Shown here: piece by piece, positions 14,593 through 21,792 of the stretch
Numbering within the stretch: position 1 is the stretch's first letter
Layout: each line of letters starts with the position of its first letter
Source of the DNA: Ruminococcaceae bacterium UBA3215
Lineage (GTDB): Bacteria > Bacillota > Clostridia > Oscillospirales > Ruminococcaceae
Reading direction: 5' to 3'
NCBI GenBank assembly: GCA_002363155.1
Contig: DEWH01000016.1
Coordinates: 5,623 to 38,329, forward strand
Length of the DNA stretch: 32,707 bases
Notes under the pieces: model-generated
Databases searched by the model: none
Told to the model about the DNA's origin: nothing
What the model saw: the letters and a program-made list of their open reading frames with translations, nothing else
Made by a program: the position numbers and the translations under genes

Positions 14593-15738
14593 TCAGCGCA
14601 GAGCAGCATAAACGGTGTTGACTGCGCATCTTGACAGCCGGGTAGTGCCTGCACCGCAGCGCTGGATAAACAGTGTGACCGACAGCTTCTCCGATGTGTC
14701 GCAGAGCAGGTAGGTCCCGGTCCAGCCGTCCCAGCCGAATGCACCTTCCGAGGCGATTAGTCCCGCTTCATTCCGGTCCTCCAGCATTCTCATCAGATTT
14801 CCGTAGCCGAATCCGCGGACGGAATCCCAGTTAAGAGTACGGCGCTGTTCCGGCGAAAGCCCGTTCTGACGCATCATATCCACTGTTTTTCTGCTGATTA
14901 TACCTGCGGTGCCGTAAGCAAGTTCCGCGCCGAGTTTCGAGTAATCGGACGCAGTAGAGAACAGCCCCGCGCCGCCGGAATGGAAGGCGGGTTCGGTATC
15001 ATAGTCGTATATGCACAGGTTCACATAATCCGGCTTCTTACGGGAACTTCCGGCTCCCTCATAAAGAACGGCAAGCCTGTCATGCTTCTCCGGCGGAACA
15101 AAGAACGCAGTATCGTCCATTCCGAGCGGGGAGAAGATGTTCTTCCGCATAAATTCGCCGAGATCGGTGTCGGAAGCCTTCTCTATGACCGCGCCGAGGA
15201 TATCGGCAGACGCTCCGTACATCCACTCGCTTCCCGCAGGGTACAGAAGAGGGCATTTCCCGGCTTCCTCAGCCCATTCCTGCGTTGTCATGGAGTGACC
15301 TTCCCTGATGCTTGCGTCAAGCCTTCCCCAGAGTGAATCGGTCTCCGTGCTTCCTTCACGTCCGGCTCCGGGGTAGGGGATACCCGAGGTCATGTTCAGC
15401 AGGTCGCGGATCTTTACAGGCGGGCTGTCGATTTTCTTCCCGTCCTTGATAAAGAACGGGCGGGAGAACTCCGGAATGTACCACGAAAGCTCGTCCGCAG
15501 TGTCCAGAATGCCGCGCTCAACGAGCAGCATACAAGCAACCGAGGTTGCCACTTTGGTGCATGAAAAAGCGCGGCAGATCGTATTTTCCGTGAAAGGAAC
15601 GGTGTTTTCAGCGTCGGCGAGTCCGGCATTGTGAGTAAAAACAGTCTTTCCGCCGATATTCACGACTATTGAAGCGCCGGTCTCCTCTCCCGAAGCAGCG
15701 GCTCTGTCGAGAGCCGCCGAAGTTTTGTCGAATGTCAT
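14593..15738 (-). CDS. Beta-lactamase-fold serine hydrolase
   Basis: A 381-residue protein of the class C beta-lactamase / family VIII esterase fold. The nucleophile motif is SCTK (S59, K62), the tyrosine motif is YGAS (Y174), and the third motif is GWTGT (338-342) in place of KTG. There is no signal peptide, so it probably acts in the cytoplasm as an esterase or peptidase and not as a secreted beta-lactamase. The minus-strand ATG at 15738 is preceded by GGAGGAAAG. It lies 21 bp after the stop of a 56-residue protein gene on the same strand and is probably co-transcribed with it. The substrate cannot be predicted. Confidence 0.87.
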   Translation of the reverse strand: MTFDKTSAALDRAAASGEETGASIVVNIGGKTVFTHNAGLADAENTVPFTENTICRAFSCTKVATSVACMLLVERGILDTADELSWYIPEFSRPFFIKDGKKIDSPPVKIRDLLNMTSGIPYPGAGREGSTETDSLWGRLDASIREGHSMTTQEWAEEAGKCPLLYPAGSEWMYGASADILGAVIEKASDTDLGEFMRKNIFSPLGMDDTAFFVPPEKHDRLAVLYEGAGSSRKKPDYVNLCIYDYDTEPAFHSGGAGLFSTASDYSKLGAELAYGTAGIISRKTVDMMRQNGLSPEQRRTLNWDSVRGFGYGNLMRMLEDRNEAGLIASEGAFGWDGWTGTYLLCDTSEKLSVTLFIQRCGAGTTRLSRCAVNTVYAALR

Positions 15739-15759
15739 AGCTTTCCTCCGCCGAGGGCA

Positions 15760-15930
15760 TCACACTGCTTCTTTGATGTCGTCACCGAGGTAGATGTCGT
15801 CGAGCCACGCGTCGTAGATGCAATCCGTCTTGGTTTCGAGAATGTCCTTGGTGATGCGGCAGCCGAAATAATCGTCCTCCCAGCTTGTGATGCCGTCATT
15901 ATCGTAATCAAATCCGAAATTTGCACACAT
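15760..15930 (-). CDS. 56-residue acidic EF-hand-like small protein
   Basis: A short gene read directly from the minus strand: ATG at 15930, stop TGA at 15762-15760, with a perfect AGGAGG 7 nt before the start. The product is 56 residues, highly acidic (about 16 Asp/Glu), with three cysteines and two tryptophans. Residues 8-19 (DYDNDGITSWED) carry acidic residues at EF-hand positions 1, 3, 5 and 12 and Gly at 6, so calcium binding is plausible; the Ile is one place off the usual position 8. No signal peptide or membrane segment is present. It has its own promoter at 15999-16027 and sits directly ahead of the serine hydrolase gene. A longer overlapping frame from 15956 lacks these features. 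Function unknown. Confidence 0.72.
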   Translation of the reverse strand: MCANFGFDYDNDGITSWEDDYFGCRITKDILETKTDCIYDAWLDDIYLGDDIKEAV

Positions 15931-15953
15931 AATAAAGCCTCCTTCTGCATTAT

Positions 15954-15971
15954 CACCGCATTTTTGCGGTG
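15954..15971 (-). other. Leader hairpin of the small-protein transcript
   Basis: A 7-bp stem CACCGCA / TGCGGTG with a 4-nt loop lies between the minus-strand promoter and the AGGAGG site of the 56-residue gene. It has no T tract in the minus direction, so it is more likely an mRNA-stabilising or control element than a terminator. Confidence 0.5.
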
Positions 15972-15998
15972 CTTCTTTTCCTTTTGTGGCTTTATTAT

Positions 15999-16027
15999 AT
16001 CATATCAGATGTTCAGAAGTTATACAA
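15999..16027 (-). promoter_or_regulatory. Promoter of the small protein/serine hydrolase operon
   Basis: On the minus strand: TTGTAT (16027-16022), 17-nt spacer, TATGAT (16004-15999). Confidence 0.65.
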
Positions 16028-16049
16028 CTGAAAACTTTTCTGAAAAATT

Positions 16050-16565
16050 TTAAAGAAATGTTACCATTTCCGATACCGGCTTGCGCAGAGCATGGCGTTC
16101 GGAAGGCTCCATATCTATGCCGCTTACGGGGAGGAGTCCTACCATGCTGTAATCTTTCGTCTCCGGGAAATGCTCCGCAAGGGCATCCGGGTCGAAATGA
16201 CCGATCCATGTGGAGCCGTAGCCGAGATCGTGTATTTCAAGCATCATGTGGGTTATTACGATAGCCGCGTCGATATCCGCAATGTTCTTCTGGTCGAAAG
16301 GACGCACCCACGCGTGTGTCGGGTCTGCTCCGACAGCGAAAATGACCTTTGCAGGCTCGATGAATTTCATTTTTGTGCATGACAGCAGCTTTTCGCGGGC
16401 TTCCGCGCTTCTGAATGCCCAGATCTTTACCGGCTGGAAGTTTACGCCGGTGGGCGCGGCAATACCGGCTTCTATGATCTTGTTTATATCCTCCTCCGGG
16501 ATATCGCAGCCGTTAAATCTGCGCACAGAGTATCTTGCCTTAGCGAGTTCGAGAAAGTCTTTCAT
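16050..16565 (-). CDS. Nitroreductase-family FMN oxidoreductase
   Basis: A 171-residue protein, the length of the short nitroreductases that bind FMN as dimers and reduce nitro compounds, quinones or other acceptors with NAD(P)H. Visible family features are the N-terminal RYSVRRF phosphate-binding motif, AAPTGVNFQPVKIWAF, and the C-terminal glycine-containing segment GYGSTWIGHF. The start is ATG 16565, where GGAGG sits 7 nt upstream; the frame continues 24 codons further 5' but through the promoter. It has its own promoter (16599-16627), divergent from the hrcA promoter. No strong terminator is visible at its 3' end, so transcripts might run into the next minus-strand operon. Confidence 0.88.
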   Translation of the reverse strand: MKDFLELAKARYSVRRFNGCDIPEEDINKIIEAGIAAPTGVNFQPVKIWAFRSAEAREKLLSCTKMKFIEPAKVIFAVGADPTHAWVRPFDQKNIADIDAAIVITHMMLEIHDLGYGSTWIGHFDPDALAEHFPETKDYSMVGLLPVSGIDMEPSERHALRKPVSEMVTFL

Positions 16566-16598
16566 GATATGCCTCCGAAATATATAAATTTTATCTGT

Positions 16599-16627
16599 AT
16601 TATACCATAAACAGAGGTTCAAGGCAA
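16599..16627 (-). promoter_or_regulatory. Nitroreductase promoter
   Basis: On the minus strand: TTGCCT (16627-16622), 17-nt spacer, TATAAT (16604-16599). Confidence 0.75.
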
Positions 16628-16665
16628 GGGTTATCAAATAAAATGAAAAAAATTTGAAAAAACTA

Positions 16666-16694
16666 TTGACAACCGGAGGAAAAAGTGATATAGT
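16666..16694 (+). promoter_or_regulatory. Heat-shock operon promoter
   Basis: TTGACA (16666-16671), 17-nt spacer, TATAGT (16689-16694). The CIRCE operator starts five bases downstream, across the expected transcription start. Confidence 0.92.
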
Positions 16695-16698
16695 ATGT

Positions 16699-16725
16699 TT
16701 AGCACTCGGGGAGATAGAGTGCTAA
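16699..16725 (+). promoter_or_regulatory. CIRCE operator (HrcA binding site)
   Basis: Exact consensus TTAGCACTC, nine-base spacer, GAGTGCTAA. HrcA bound here would block transcription of its own operon at normal temperature, by the well-established HrcA/CIRCE mechanism. Confidence 0.98.
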
Positions 16726-16791
16726 CACTCAGCAGCCAAGACTGCTAAACTGTATTGACTTGAACGCGCAGAAAGGAAAGAAGGCGGGAAA

Positions 16792-17853
16792 GTGGAAAGA
16801 AGAGCGTATAAGATACTCGATACCATAGTTGACGAGTATATCCGCACAGGTGAACCGATAGGCTCGAAGGCAGTTCAGGAACTGCTCGATATTCAGGTGT
16901 CGTCCGCCACTATCCGCAATGAAATGGCTGCTCTCGAACAGCAGGGACTGCTTGAACACCCGCACACTTCCGCAGGACGTGTTCCCACTTACAAGGGATT
17001 AAGGCTTTATATAAGCAGGCTTGCCGAAAAGCAGATACCCGAAGCTGACAGGCAGAAGATAGACCGGATATTCGAGGATATGGAGGGCATGACCGATGAG
17101 GTCATAATCGAGAACGCGGCAAGAGCTCTCGCGGACATAACAAAATGCGCGATAGTTTCAGCCAATGACGCGAACAAGTTCTCGGTCATAACCAAAGTCG
17201 AGGTCATTCCTACCGGGCGAAGAATGTATGTCCTGATGATGATGACGTCGGGCGGCGGAGTAAAGAACCGCGTTTGCCGGCTGTCGTTCGATCTTACCCA
17301 TGAACAGATGGATTTCTTCCGGGATTTCGCTAACAATAATCTGCAGGGCTTAAACCTTACCGAGCTGTCGGACGCGTATATCGACAATCTTTCGGCAGCG
17401 CTCGGAAGCTATATGATAACGCTGTCGCCGCTGCTGAAAGGCATCGCGGAGCTGTCGGCGGATATGATGAACGAGAGCGTGCATATCGAGGGCGAAGAAA
17501 ACCTTATCGAATGCAGCGAGCTGAAAGGCACAGAGATAGCCGCGGTGCTCCGGAAGAAAGATGAACTCACAAAGGCGTTCGACAATACCTTCTCCGGCAT
17601 AAACGTGCTGTTCGGGCAGGAAAATGATACCTTCGTCATCTCGAACTCCAGCATGATAACCGGAACATTCAGCAAGGACGGAGAAAGTGCAGGAGGCTTC
17701 GGAGTCATAGGACCGATGAGGCTTGAATATAAAAAGATCATTCCTTATATAGAATATTTCACCGATAAAGTAAGCGACCTTCTCTCAAGAGACGGCGGCG
17801 ATTCGGAAGGAGATGATTTTACCGATGAAAAGGAGGAAGAGAAAATTGAGTGA
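16792..17853 (+). CDS. hrcA: Heat-inducible transcription repressor HrcA
   Basis: Represses the operon by binding CIRCE; its activity depends on the GroEL chaperonin. The 353-residue protein has the N-terminal winged helix (about 1-75) with IRNEMAALEQQGLLEHPHTS and the AGRVPT segment typical of HrcA, then a GAF-like dimerisation region and a C-terminal GPMRLEYKKIIPYIEY motif. Its acidic tail runs into grpE. The start is GTG 16792, preceded by an AAGGCGGG site. The CIRCE element 66 bp upstream shows autoregulation. Gene order hrcA-grpE-dnaK-dnaJ is the standard Firmicute arrangement. Confidence 0.97.
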   Translation: MERRAYKILDTIVDEYIRTGEPIGSKAVQELLDIQVSSATIRNEMAALEQQGLLEHPHTSAGRVPTYKGLRLYISRLAEKQIPEADRQKIDRIFEDMEGMTDEVIIENAARALADITKCAIVSANDANKFSVITKVEVIPTGRRMYVLMMMTSGGGVKNRVCRLSFDLTHEQMDFFRDFANNNLQGLNLTELSDAYIDNLSAALGSYMITLSPLLKGIAELSADMMNESVHIEGEENLIECSELKGTEIAAVLRKKDELTKAFDNTFSGINVLFGQENDTFVISNSSMITGTFSKDGESAGGFGVIGPMRLEYKKIIPYIEYFTDKVSDLLSRDGGDSEGDDFTDEKEEEKIE

Positions 17854-18370
17854 GAAAAAAGATGAAGAGATCCTTGAAGAGGAGACTGTGAAAGAAGCGG
17901 AGCCCGCCGAAGAAACAGAAACCGCAGATACCGCAGAGGAAAAGGCGGATTCGAAGGACGCTGAGATAGCGTCGCTGAAAGACCAGCTGATGCGCAACAT
18001 GGCGGAATACGACAACTACCGCAAGCGTACTGCTAAGGAAAAGACGGAGATGATGCCGGATATAACCGCGAGAGTGGTGGGAGAGTTCCTCCCGGTGCTC
18101 GACAACCTCGAAAGAGCGCTGGCGGCTGACTGCTCGGACGAAGGATACAAGAAGGGCGTGCAGATGATCTACGACTCCTTCAACGAGACTCTTGAAAAGC
18201 TCGGAGTAGAGAAGGTGCCGACAGAGGATTTCGATCCGTCAATGCACCAGGCAGTCCAGCAGGTGCAGAGCGATGACCACGAAAGCGGCAAGATCGTTAC
18301 AGTGTTCCAGAACGGCTATCGTATAGGGACAAAGGTGCTGAGATTCGCAATGGTCTCGGTGGCGCAGTAG
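17846..18370 (+). CDS. grpE: Nucleotide exchange factor GrpE
   Basis: Releases ADP from DnaK in the chaperone cycle. With the TTG start at 17846 the protein is 174 residues: an acidic, disordered first 45 residues, a long coiled coil (about 48-85, LMRNMAEYDNYRKRT), and the beta-wing domain with the PSMHQAV and VLRFAMVSVA motifs. TTG 17846 is preferred over the in-frame ATG 17825 because AAGGAGG sits nine bases before it. It overlaps the hrcA stop by eight bases, indicating translational coupling. The product works with DnaK and DnaJ encoded next. Confidence 0.95.
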   Translation: MSEKKDEEILEEETVKEAEPAEETETADTAEEKADSKDAEIASLKDQLMRNMAEYDNYRKRTAKEKTEMMPDITARVVGEFLPVLDNLERALAADCSDEGYKKGVQMIYDSFNETLEKLGVEKVPTEDFDPSMHQAVQQVQSDDHESGKIVTVFQNGYRIGTKVLRFAMVSVAQ

Positions 18371-18441
18371 CAGTAAATATTGACAGCCGCACAAAGCGGC
18401 ATAACATCAATAAATATATAAATTGAACGGAGGCAACCATT

Positions 18442-20283
18442 ATGGCTAAAATCATAGGAATCGACTTAGGTACCACAAACTCGTGCGTATCTGTTATTGA
18501 GGGCGGCGAAGCTACCGTCATCACAAACAGCGAGGGAAGCAGAACAACTCCTTCCGTCGTTGCATTCACAAAGGACGGCGAGAGACTTGTAGGTCAGCTC
18601 GCAAAGAACCAGGCAGTAACAAACCCCGAAAGAACTATCATCTCCATCAAGCGCCACATGGGCAGCGATTACAAGGTAGATATCGACGGAAAGAAGTACA
18701 CTCCCCAGGAGATCTCCGCGATGATACTCCAGAAGCTCAAGACCGAAGCTGAAAACTACCTCGGCGAGAAGGTAACGGACGCTGTTATCACAGTTCCCGC
18801 TTACTTCACCGACTCACAGCGTCAGGCTACAAAGGATGCCGGTCAGATCGCAGGACTCAAGGTCCACAGAATCATCAATGAGCCTACGGCTGCTGCACTT
18901 GCATACGGCATAGACAAGGAGAATGATCAGAAGATCGTTGTATATGACCTCGGCGGCGGTACATTCGATGTATCCGTTATCGAGATCGGCGACGGTGTTC
19001 AGGAAGTTCTTGCAACAGCAGGTAACAACCGTCTCGGCGGCGATGACTTCGACCAGAGAATAATCGACTACCTCGTTGCTGAATTCAAGAAGAGCGACGG
19101 AACAGACCTCAAGAACGACAAGTTCGCTATGCAGAGACTGAAAGATGAAGCTGAAAAGGCGAAGATCGCACTTTCCAACTCCACTTCCGTAAATGTAAAT
19201 ATCCCGTATATTACAGCTGACGCGACAGGCCCGAAGCACCTCAACGTAACTCTTACAAGAGCGAAGTTCAACGAACTTACAGCTGACCTTGTAGAAGCTA
19301 CAATGGGACCGCTGAAACAGGCTGTAAGCGACAGCGGACTCAAGCTGAGCGAGATCGACAAGATCCTTCTCGTCGGCGGCTCAACAAGAATCCCCGCAGT
19401 TCAGGACGCAGTCAAGAACTACCTCGGCAAGGAGCCGTTCAAGGGCATCAACCCCGATGAGTGCGTAGCAATGGGTGCTGCACTCCAGGGCGGTGTTCTC
19501 AATAAGGAAGTAACAGGTCTCCTGCTCCTCGATGTAACACCTCTGTCACTCGGTATCGAGACACTCGGCGGCGTTTGCACGAGAATGATCGAGAGAAACA
19601 CAACTATCCCGACAAAGAAGACACAGGTATATTCCACAGCCGTTGATAATCAGCCCAGCGTTGATATCAATATCCTCCAGGGTGAGCGTGAATTCGCAAA
19701 GGACAACAAGTCCATAGGTACCTTCCGTCTCGACGGAATCGCTCCCGCTCCCAGAGGTGTACCGCAGATCGAGGTTACGTTCGATATAGACGCGAACGGT
19801 ATCGTCAACGTTTCCGCAAAGGATCTCGGCACAGGCAAGGAACAGCACATCAGCATCACAGCTTCCACCAACATGAGCAAGGAAGATATAGACAAGGCTG
19901 TCAAGGAAGCGGAAGCATACGCTGCCGAGGACGCAAAGAAGAAGGAAGAGATAGATGCCCGCAATGAGGCTGACCAGATGGTATATCAGGTAGAGAAGTC
20001 CATGAACGACTTCGGCGATAAGGTAACACAGTCCGACAAGGACGCTGTGAACCCGAAGCTCGATGCGCTCAAGGAAGCTCTCAAGGGCAGCGACATCAAC
20101 GCTATCAAGAACGCCAAGGACGAACTCCAGAAGGCTTTCTACGAAGTAGCACAGAGAGTATATCAGCAGACAGGCGGACAGCCCGGAGCAGCAGGCCCCG
20201 ACGTACAGGGCGAGGGAACAAGCTCCATGGGCGGCAATCCCGACGACAACATTGTTGACGCGGATTTTAAAGATGCCAACTGA
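18442..20283 (+). CDS. dnaK: Chaperone DnaK (Hsp70)
   Basis: ATP-driven Hsp70 chaperone. At 613 residues it is the usual length for a Firmicute DnaK, which lacks a segment found in proteobacterial homologues. The actin-like ATPase domain has IDLGTTNSCV at the N-terminus, DLGGGTFDVS, and LVGGSTRIPAV. The substrate-binding domain (VTPLSLGIET) is followed by the helical lid and a Gly/Pro-rich tail ending DNIVDADFKDAN, close to the EEVD-like acidic end of bacterial DnaK. GGAGG precedes ATG 18442. Codon use is strongly optimised, similar to fba. The 105-bp gap to dnaJ holds two stem-loops. Confidence 0.98.
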   Translation: MAKIIGIDLGTTNSCVSVIEGGEATVITNSEGSRTTPSVVAFTKDGERLVGQLAKNQAVTNPERTIISIKRHMGSDYKVDIDGKKYTPQEISAMILQKLKTEAENYLGEKVTDAVITVPAYFTDSQRQATKDAGQIAGLKVHRIINEPTAAALAYGIDKENDQKIVVYDLGGGTFDVSVIEIGDGVQEVLATAGNNRLGGDDFDQRIIDYLVAEFKKSDGTDLKNDKFAMQRLKDEAEKAKIALSNSTSVNVNIPYITADATGPKHLNVTLTRAKFNELTADLVEATMGPLKQAVSDSGLKLSEIDKILLVGGSTRIPAVQDAVKNYLGKEPFKGINPDECVAMGAALQGGVLNKEVTGLLLLDVTPLSLGIETLGGVCTRMIERNTTIPTKKTQVYSTAVDNQPSVDINILQGEREFAKDNKSIGTFRLDGIAPAPRGVPQIEVTFDIDANGIVNVSAKDLGTGKEQHISITASTNMSKEDIDKAVKEAEAYAAEDAKKKEEIDARNEADQMVYQVEKSMNDFGDKVTQSDKDAVNPKLDALKEALKGSDINAIKNAKDELQKAFYEVAQRVYQQTGGQPGAAGPDVQGEGTSSMGGNPDDNIVDADFKDAN

Positions 20284-20308
20284 TAAAAAGATCCTATAAC
20301 GAAGCAGG

Positions 20309-20378
20309 GTGCTGTCGGGTATTTTGCCCGATAGCACTGTGCTGTATTTCACAACAGTCACTCCGCAGTACGGAGTGA
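20309..20378 (+). other. Two stem-loops between dnaK and dnaJ
   Basis: The first stem pairs GTGCTGTCGGG with CCCGATAGCAC (20309-20319, 20327-20337; one G-U) and has no T tract. The second pairs TCACTCCG with CGGAGTGA (20358-20365, 20371-20378) and its last base is the first base of the dnaJ AGGAGG site. They could set the DnaK:DnaJ ratio by transcript processing, partial termination or limiting ribosome access. Confidence 0.7.
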
Positions 20379-20388
20379 GGAGGTAAGT

Positions 20389-21585
20389 ATGGCGGAAAAA
20401 CGTGATTATTATGAGGTCCTCGGCATACAGAAGGGCGCTACGGAAGACGAGATAAAGAAAGCCTACCGTAAAATGGCGAAGATGTACCACCCCGATCTGC
20501 ACCCGGACGATCCTCAGGCAGCGGAGAAATTCAAGGAAGTAAACGAAGCTAACGACGTTCTTTCCGATCCGCAGAAAAGACAGAGATACGATCAGTTCGG
20601 ACATGCCGGCGTCGATCCTTCCTACGGCGCAGGAGGACCCGGCGGGTTCGGAGGATTCGGCGGTTTCAGCGGCGGATTCTCGTCGGAAGACGGCATAGAC
20701 CTCGGAGATATCTTCGACTCATTCTTCGGCGGCATGGGCGGTTCTTCGAGAGCAAGTTCAAACCCGAATGCTCCGAGACGCGGCTCCGATATATCAACAA
20801 GCTATACGATCAGCTTTATGGAAGCCTGCAAGGGCGTCTCCGCAAACATCGAAGTCAACCGCTCCGAGGTTTGTGATACATGTAACGGAAACGGCGCACA
20901 GCCGGGTACGACGCCCAAGACCTGCTCCGAGTGCGGCGGCACCGGAAAGATACGCTTCACGCAGCGTACCCTTTTCGGCAGTATGCAGTCCACACGGGCA
21001 TGTACCAAGTGCGGCGGACGCGGCAAGACCATAGATTCTCCGTGCCAGACCTGCCGCGGTACGGGACGCGTACAGAAGAGGCAGACCGTTACAGTAAATA
21101 TCCCTGCCGGCATAGATGACGGACAGATACTCCGGGTCGCAGGGCAGGGCAATATGGGACAGAACGGCGGTCAGCGCGGCGATCTCAATGTCAAGATCTT
21201 TGTAAAGAAGGACGCTCTCTTTGAGAGAAAGGGCTTCGATATCTGGACGGAGATCCCGATAACATACTCCCAGGCGGTGCTCGGCGATGAGATAACCGTG
21301 CCGACTATCGACGGAAATGTTACTTACACCGTTCCGGCGGGAACGCAGCCCGATACCATTTTCAGACTCCGCGGAAAGGGCGTTCAGCGTCTCCAGCGTG
21401 ACGGAAGAGGTGACCAGCTCGTCAAAGTGGTTCTGGAAGTGCCGAAAAACCTCAACAAGAAGCAGAAGGACGCTCTTATAGCGTTCTCCGAGCAGCTCAC
21501 AGAAAAGAACTACGAAAAGAAGAGCGGATTCTCGGAAAGACTGAAAAAGTTTACCGACGATCTCAAAAAGAATTTCGGAATGTGA
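20389..21585 (+). CDS. dnaJ: Co-chaperone DnaJ (Hsp40)
   Basis: Stimulates DnaK ATPase and delivers unfolded clients. The 398-residue protein is a full type I DnaJ: J domain with HPD (34-36), a Gly/Phe-rich linker (about 78-105), four zinc-binding CxxCxGxG repeats (CDTCNGNG, CSECGGTG, CTKCGGRG, CQTCRGTG), two client-binding beta domains and a dimerisation tail. AGGAGG precedes ATG 20389 and lies immediately after a stem-loop. It is the last gene of the heat-shock operon. Confidence 0.98.
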   Translation: MAEKRDYYEVLGIQKGATEDEIKKAYRKMAKMYHPDLHPDDPQAAEKFKEVNEANDVLSDPQKRQRYDQFGHAGVDPSYGAGGPGGFGGFGGFSGGFSSEDGIDLGDIFDSFFGGMGGSSRASSNPNAPRRGSDISTSYTISFMEACKGVSANIEVNRSEVCDTCNGNGAQPGTTPKTCSECGGTGKIRFTQRTLFGSMQSTRACTKCGGRGKTIDSPCQTCRGTGRVQKRQTVTVNIPAGIDDGQILRVAGQGNMGQNGGQRGDLNVKIFVKKDALFERKGFDIWTEIPITYSQAVLGDEITVPTIDGNVTYTVPAGTQPDTIFRLRGKGVQRLQRDGRGDQLVKVVLEVPKNLNKKQKDALIAFSEQLTEKNYEKKSGFSERLKKFTDDLKKNFGM

Positions 21586-21590
21586 TATCG

Positions 21591-21626
21591 GCTCCCCGTG
21601 CTCAGCTGAATGTGGATGCGGGGAGC
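21591..21626 (+). terminator. Probable terminator of the heat-shock operon
   Basis: An 8-bp GC-rich stem GCTCCCCG / CGGGGAGC with a long loop, followed by ATATTTAT and not a clean T run. Strength is uncertain. The AT-rich stretch to 21708 holds only a short inverted repeat (AATTCA/TGAATT, 21662-21678). Confidence 0.55.
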
Positions 21627-21708
21627 ATATTTATGTGCAAACATATGGTCAAAACTAACAAAATTCAATCGCTGAATTAAGTCAAAGTTACAAAATCTTG
21701 CTAAAATA

Positions 21709-21737
21709 TTTACATTTTGCTTTTTTTGTGATATTAT
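21709..21737 (+). promoter_or_regulatory. Promoter of the diguanylate cyclase gene
   Basis: TTTACA (21709-21714), 17-nt spacer containing a T7 tract, TATTAT (21732-21737). Confidence 0.65.
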
Positions 21738-21792
21738 ATATTAAATGGTGATTACCCATACATCATATTGAATTGGAGCGTGTTCTACAGAT

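Noticed and set aside
15735..15956. 73-codon minus-strand frame overlapping the small EF-hand-like gene
   Set aside because: Its Ser/Thr/Arg-rich product has no RBS at its start, while the overlapping 56-codon frame has a perfect AGGAGG and a structured acidic sequence.
18378..18405. TTGACA-like sequence upstream of dnaK as a separate promoter
   Set aside because: No acceptable -10 box at 16-18 bases; only TAACAT or AACATC. The small GCCGC/GCGGC hairpin there is too short to call a terminator.
19546..20604. 352-codon minus-strand open frame across dnaK and dnaJ
   Set aside because: Antisense to two certain genes; a Leu/Val/Cys-rich nonsense product with no family features. The similar frame at 22600-23568 opposite the cyclase gene is rejected for the same reason.
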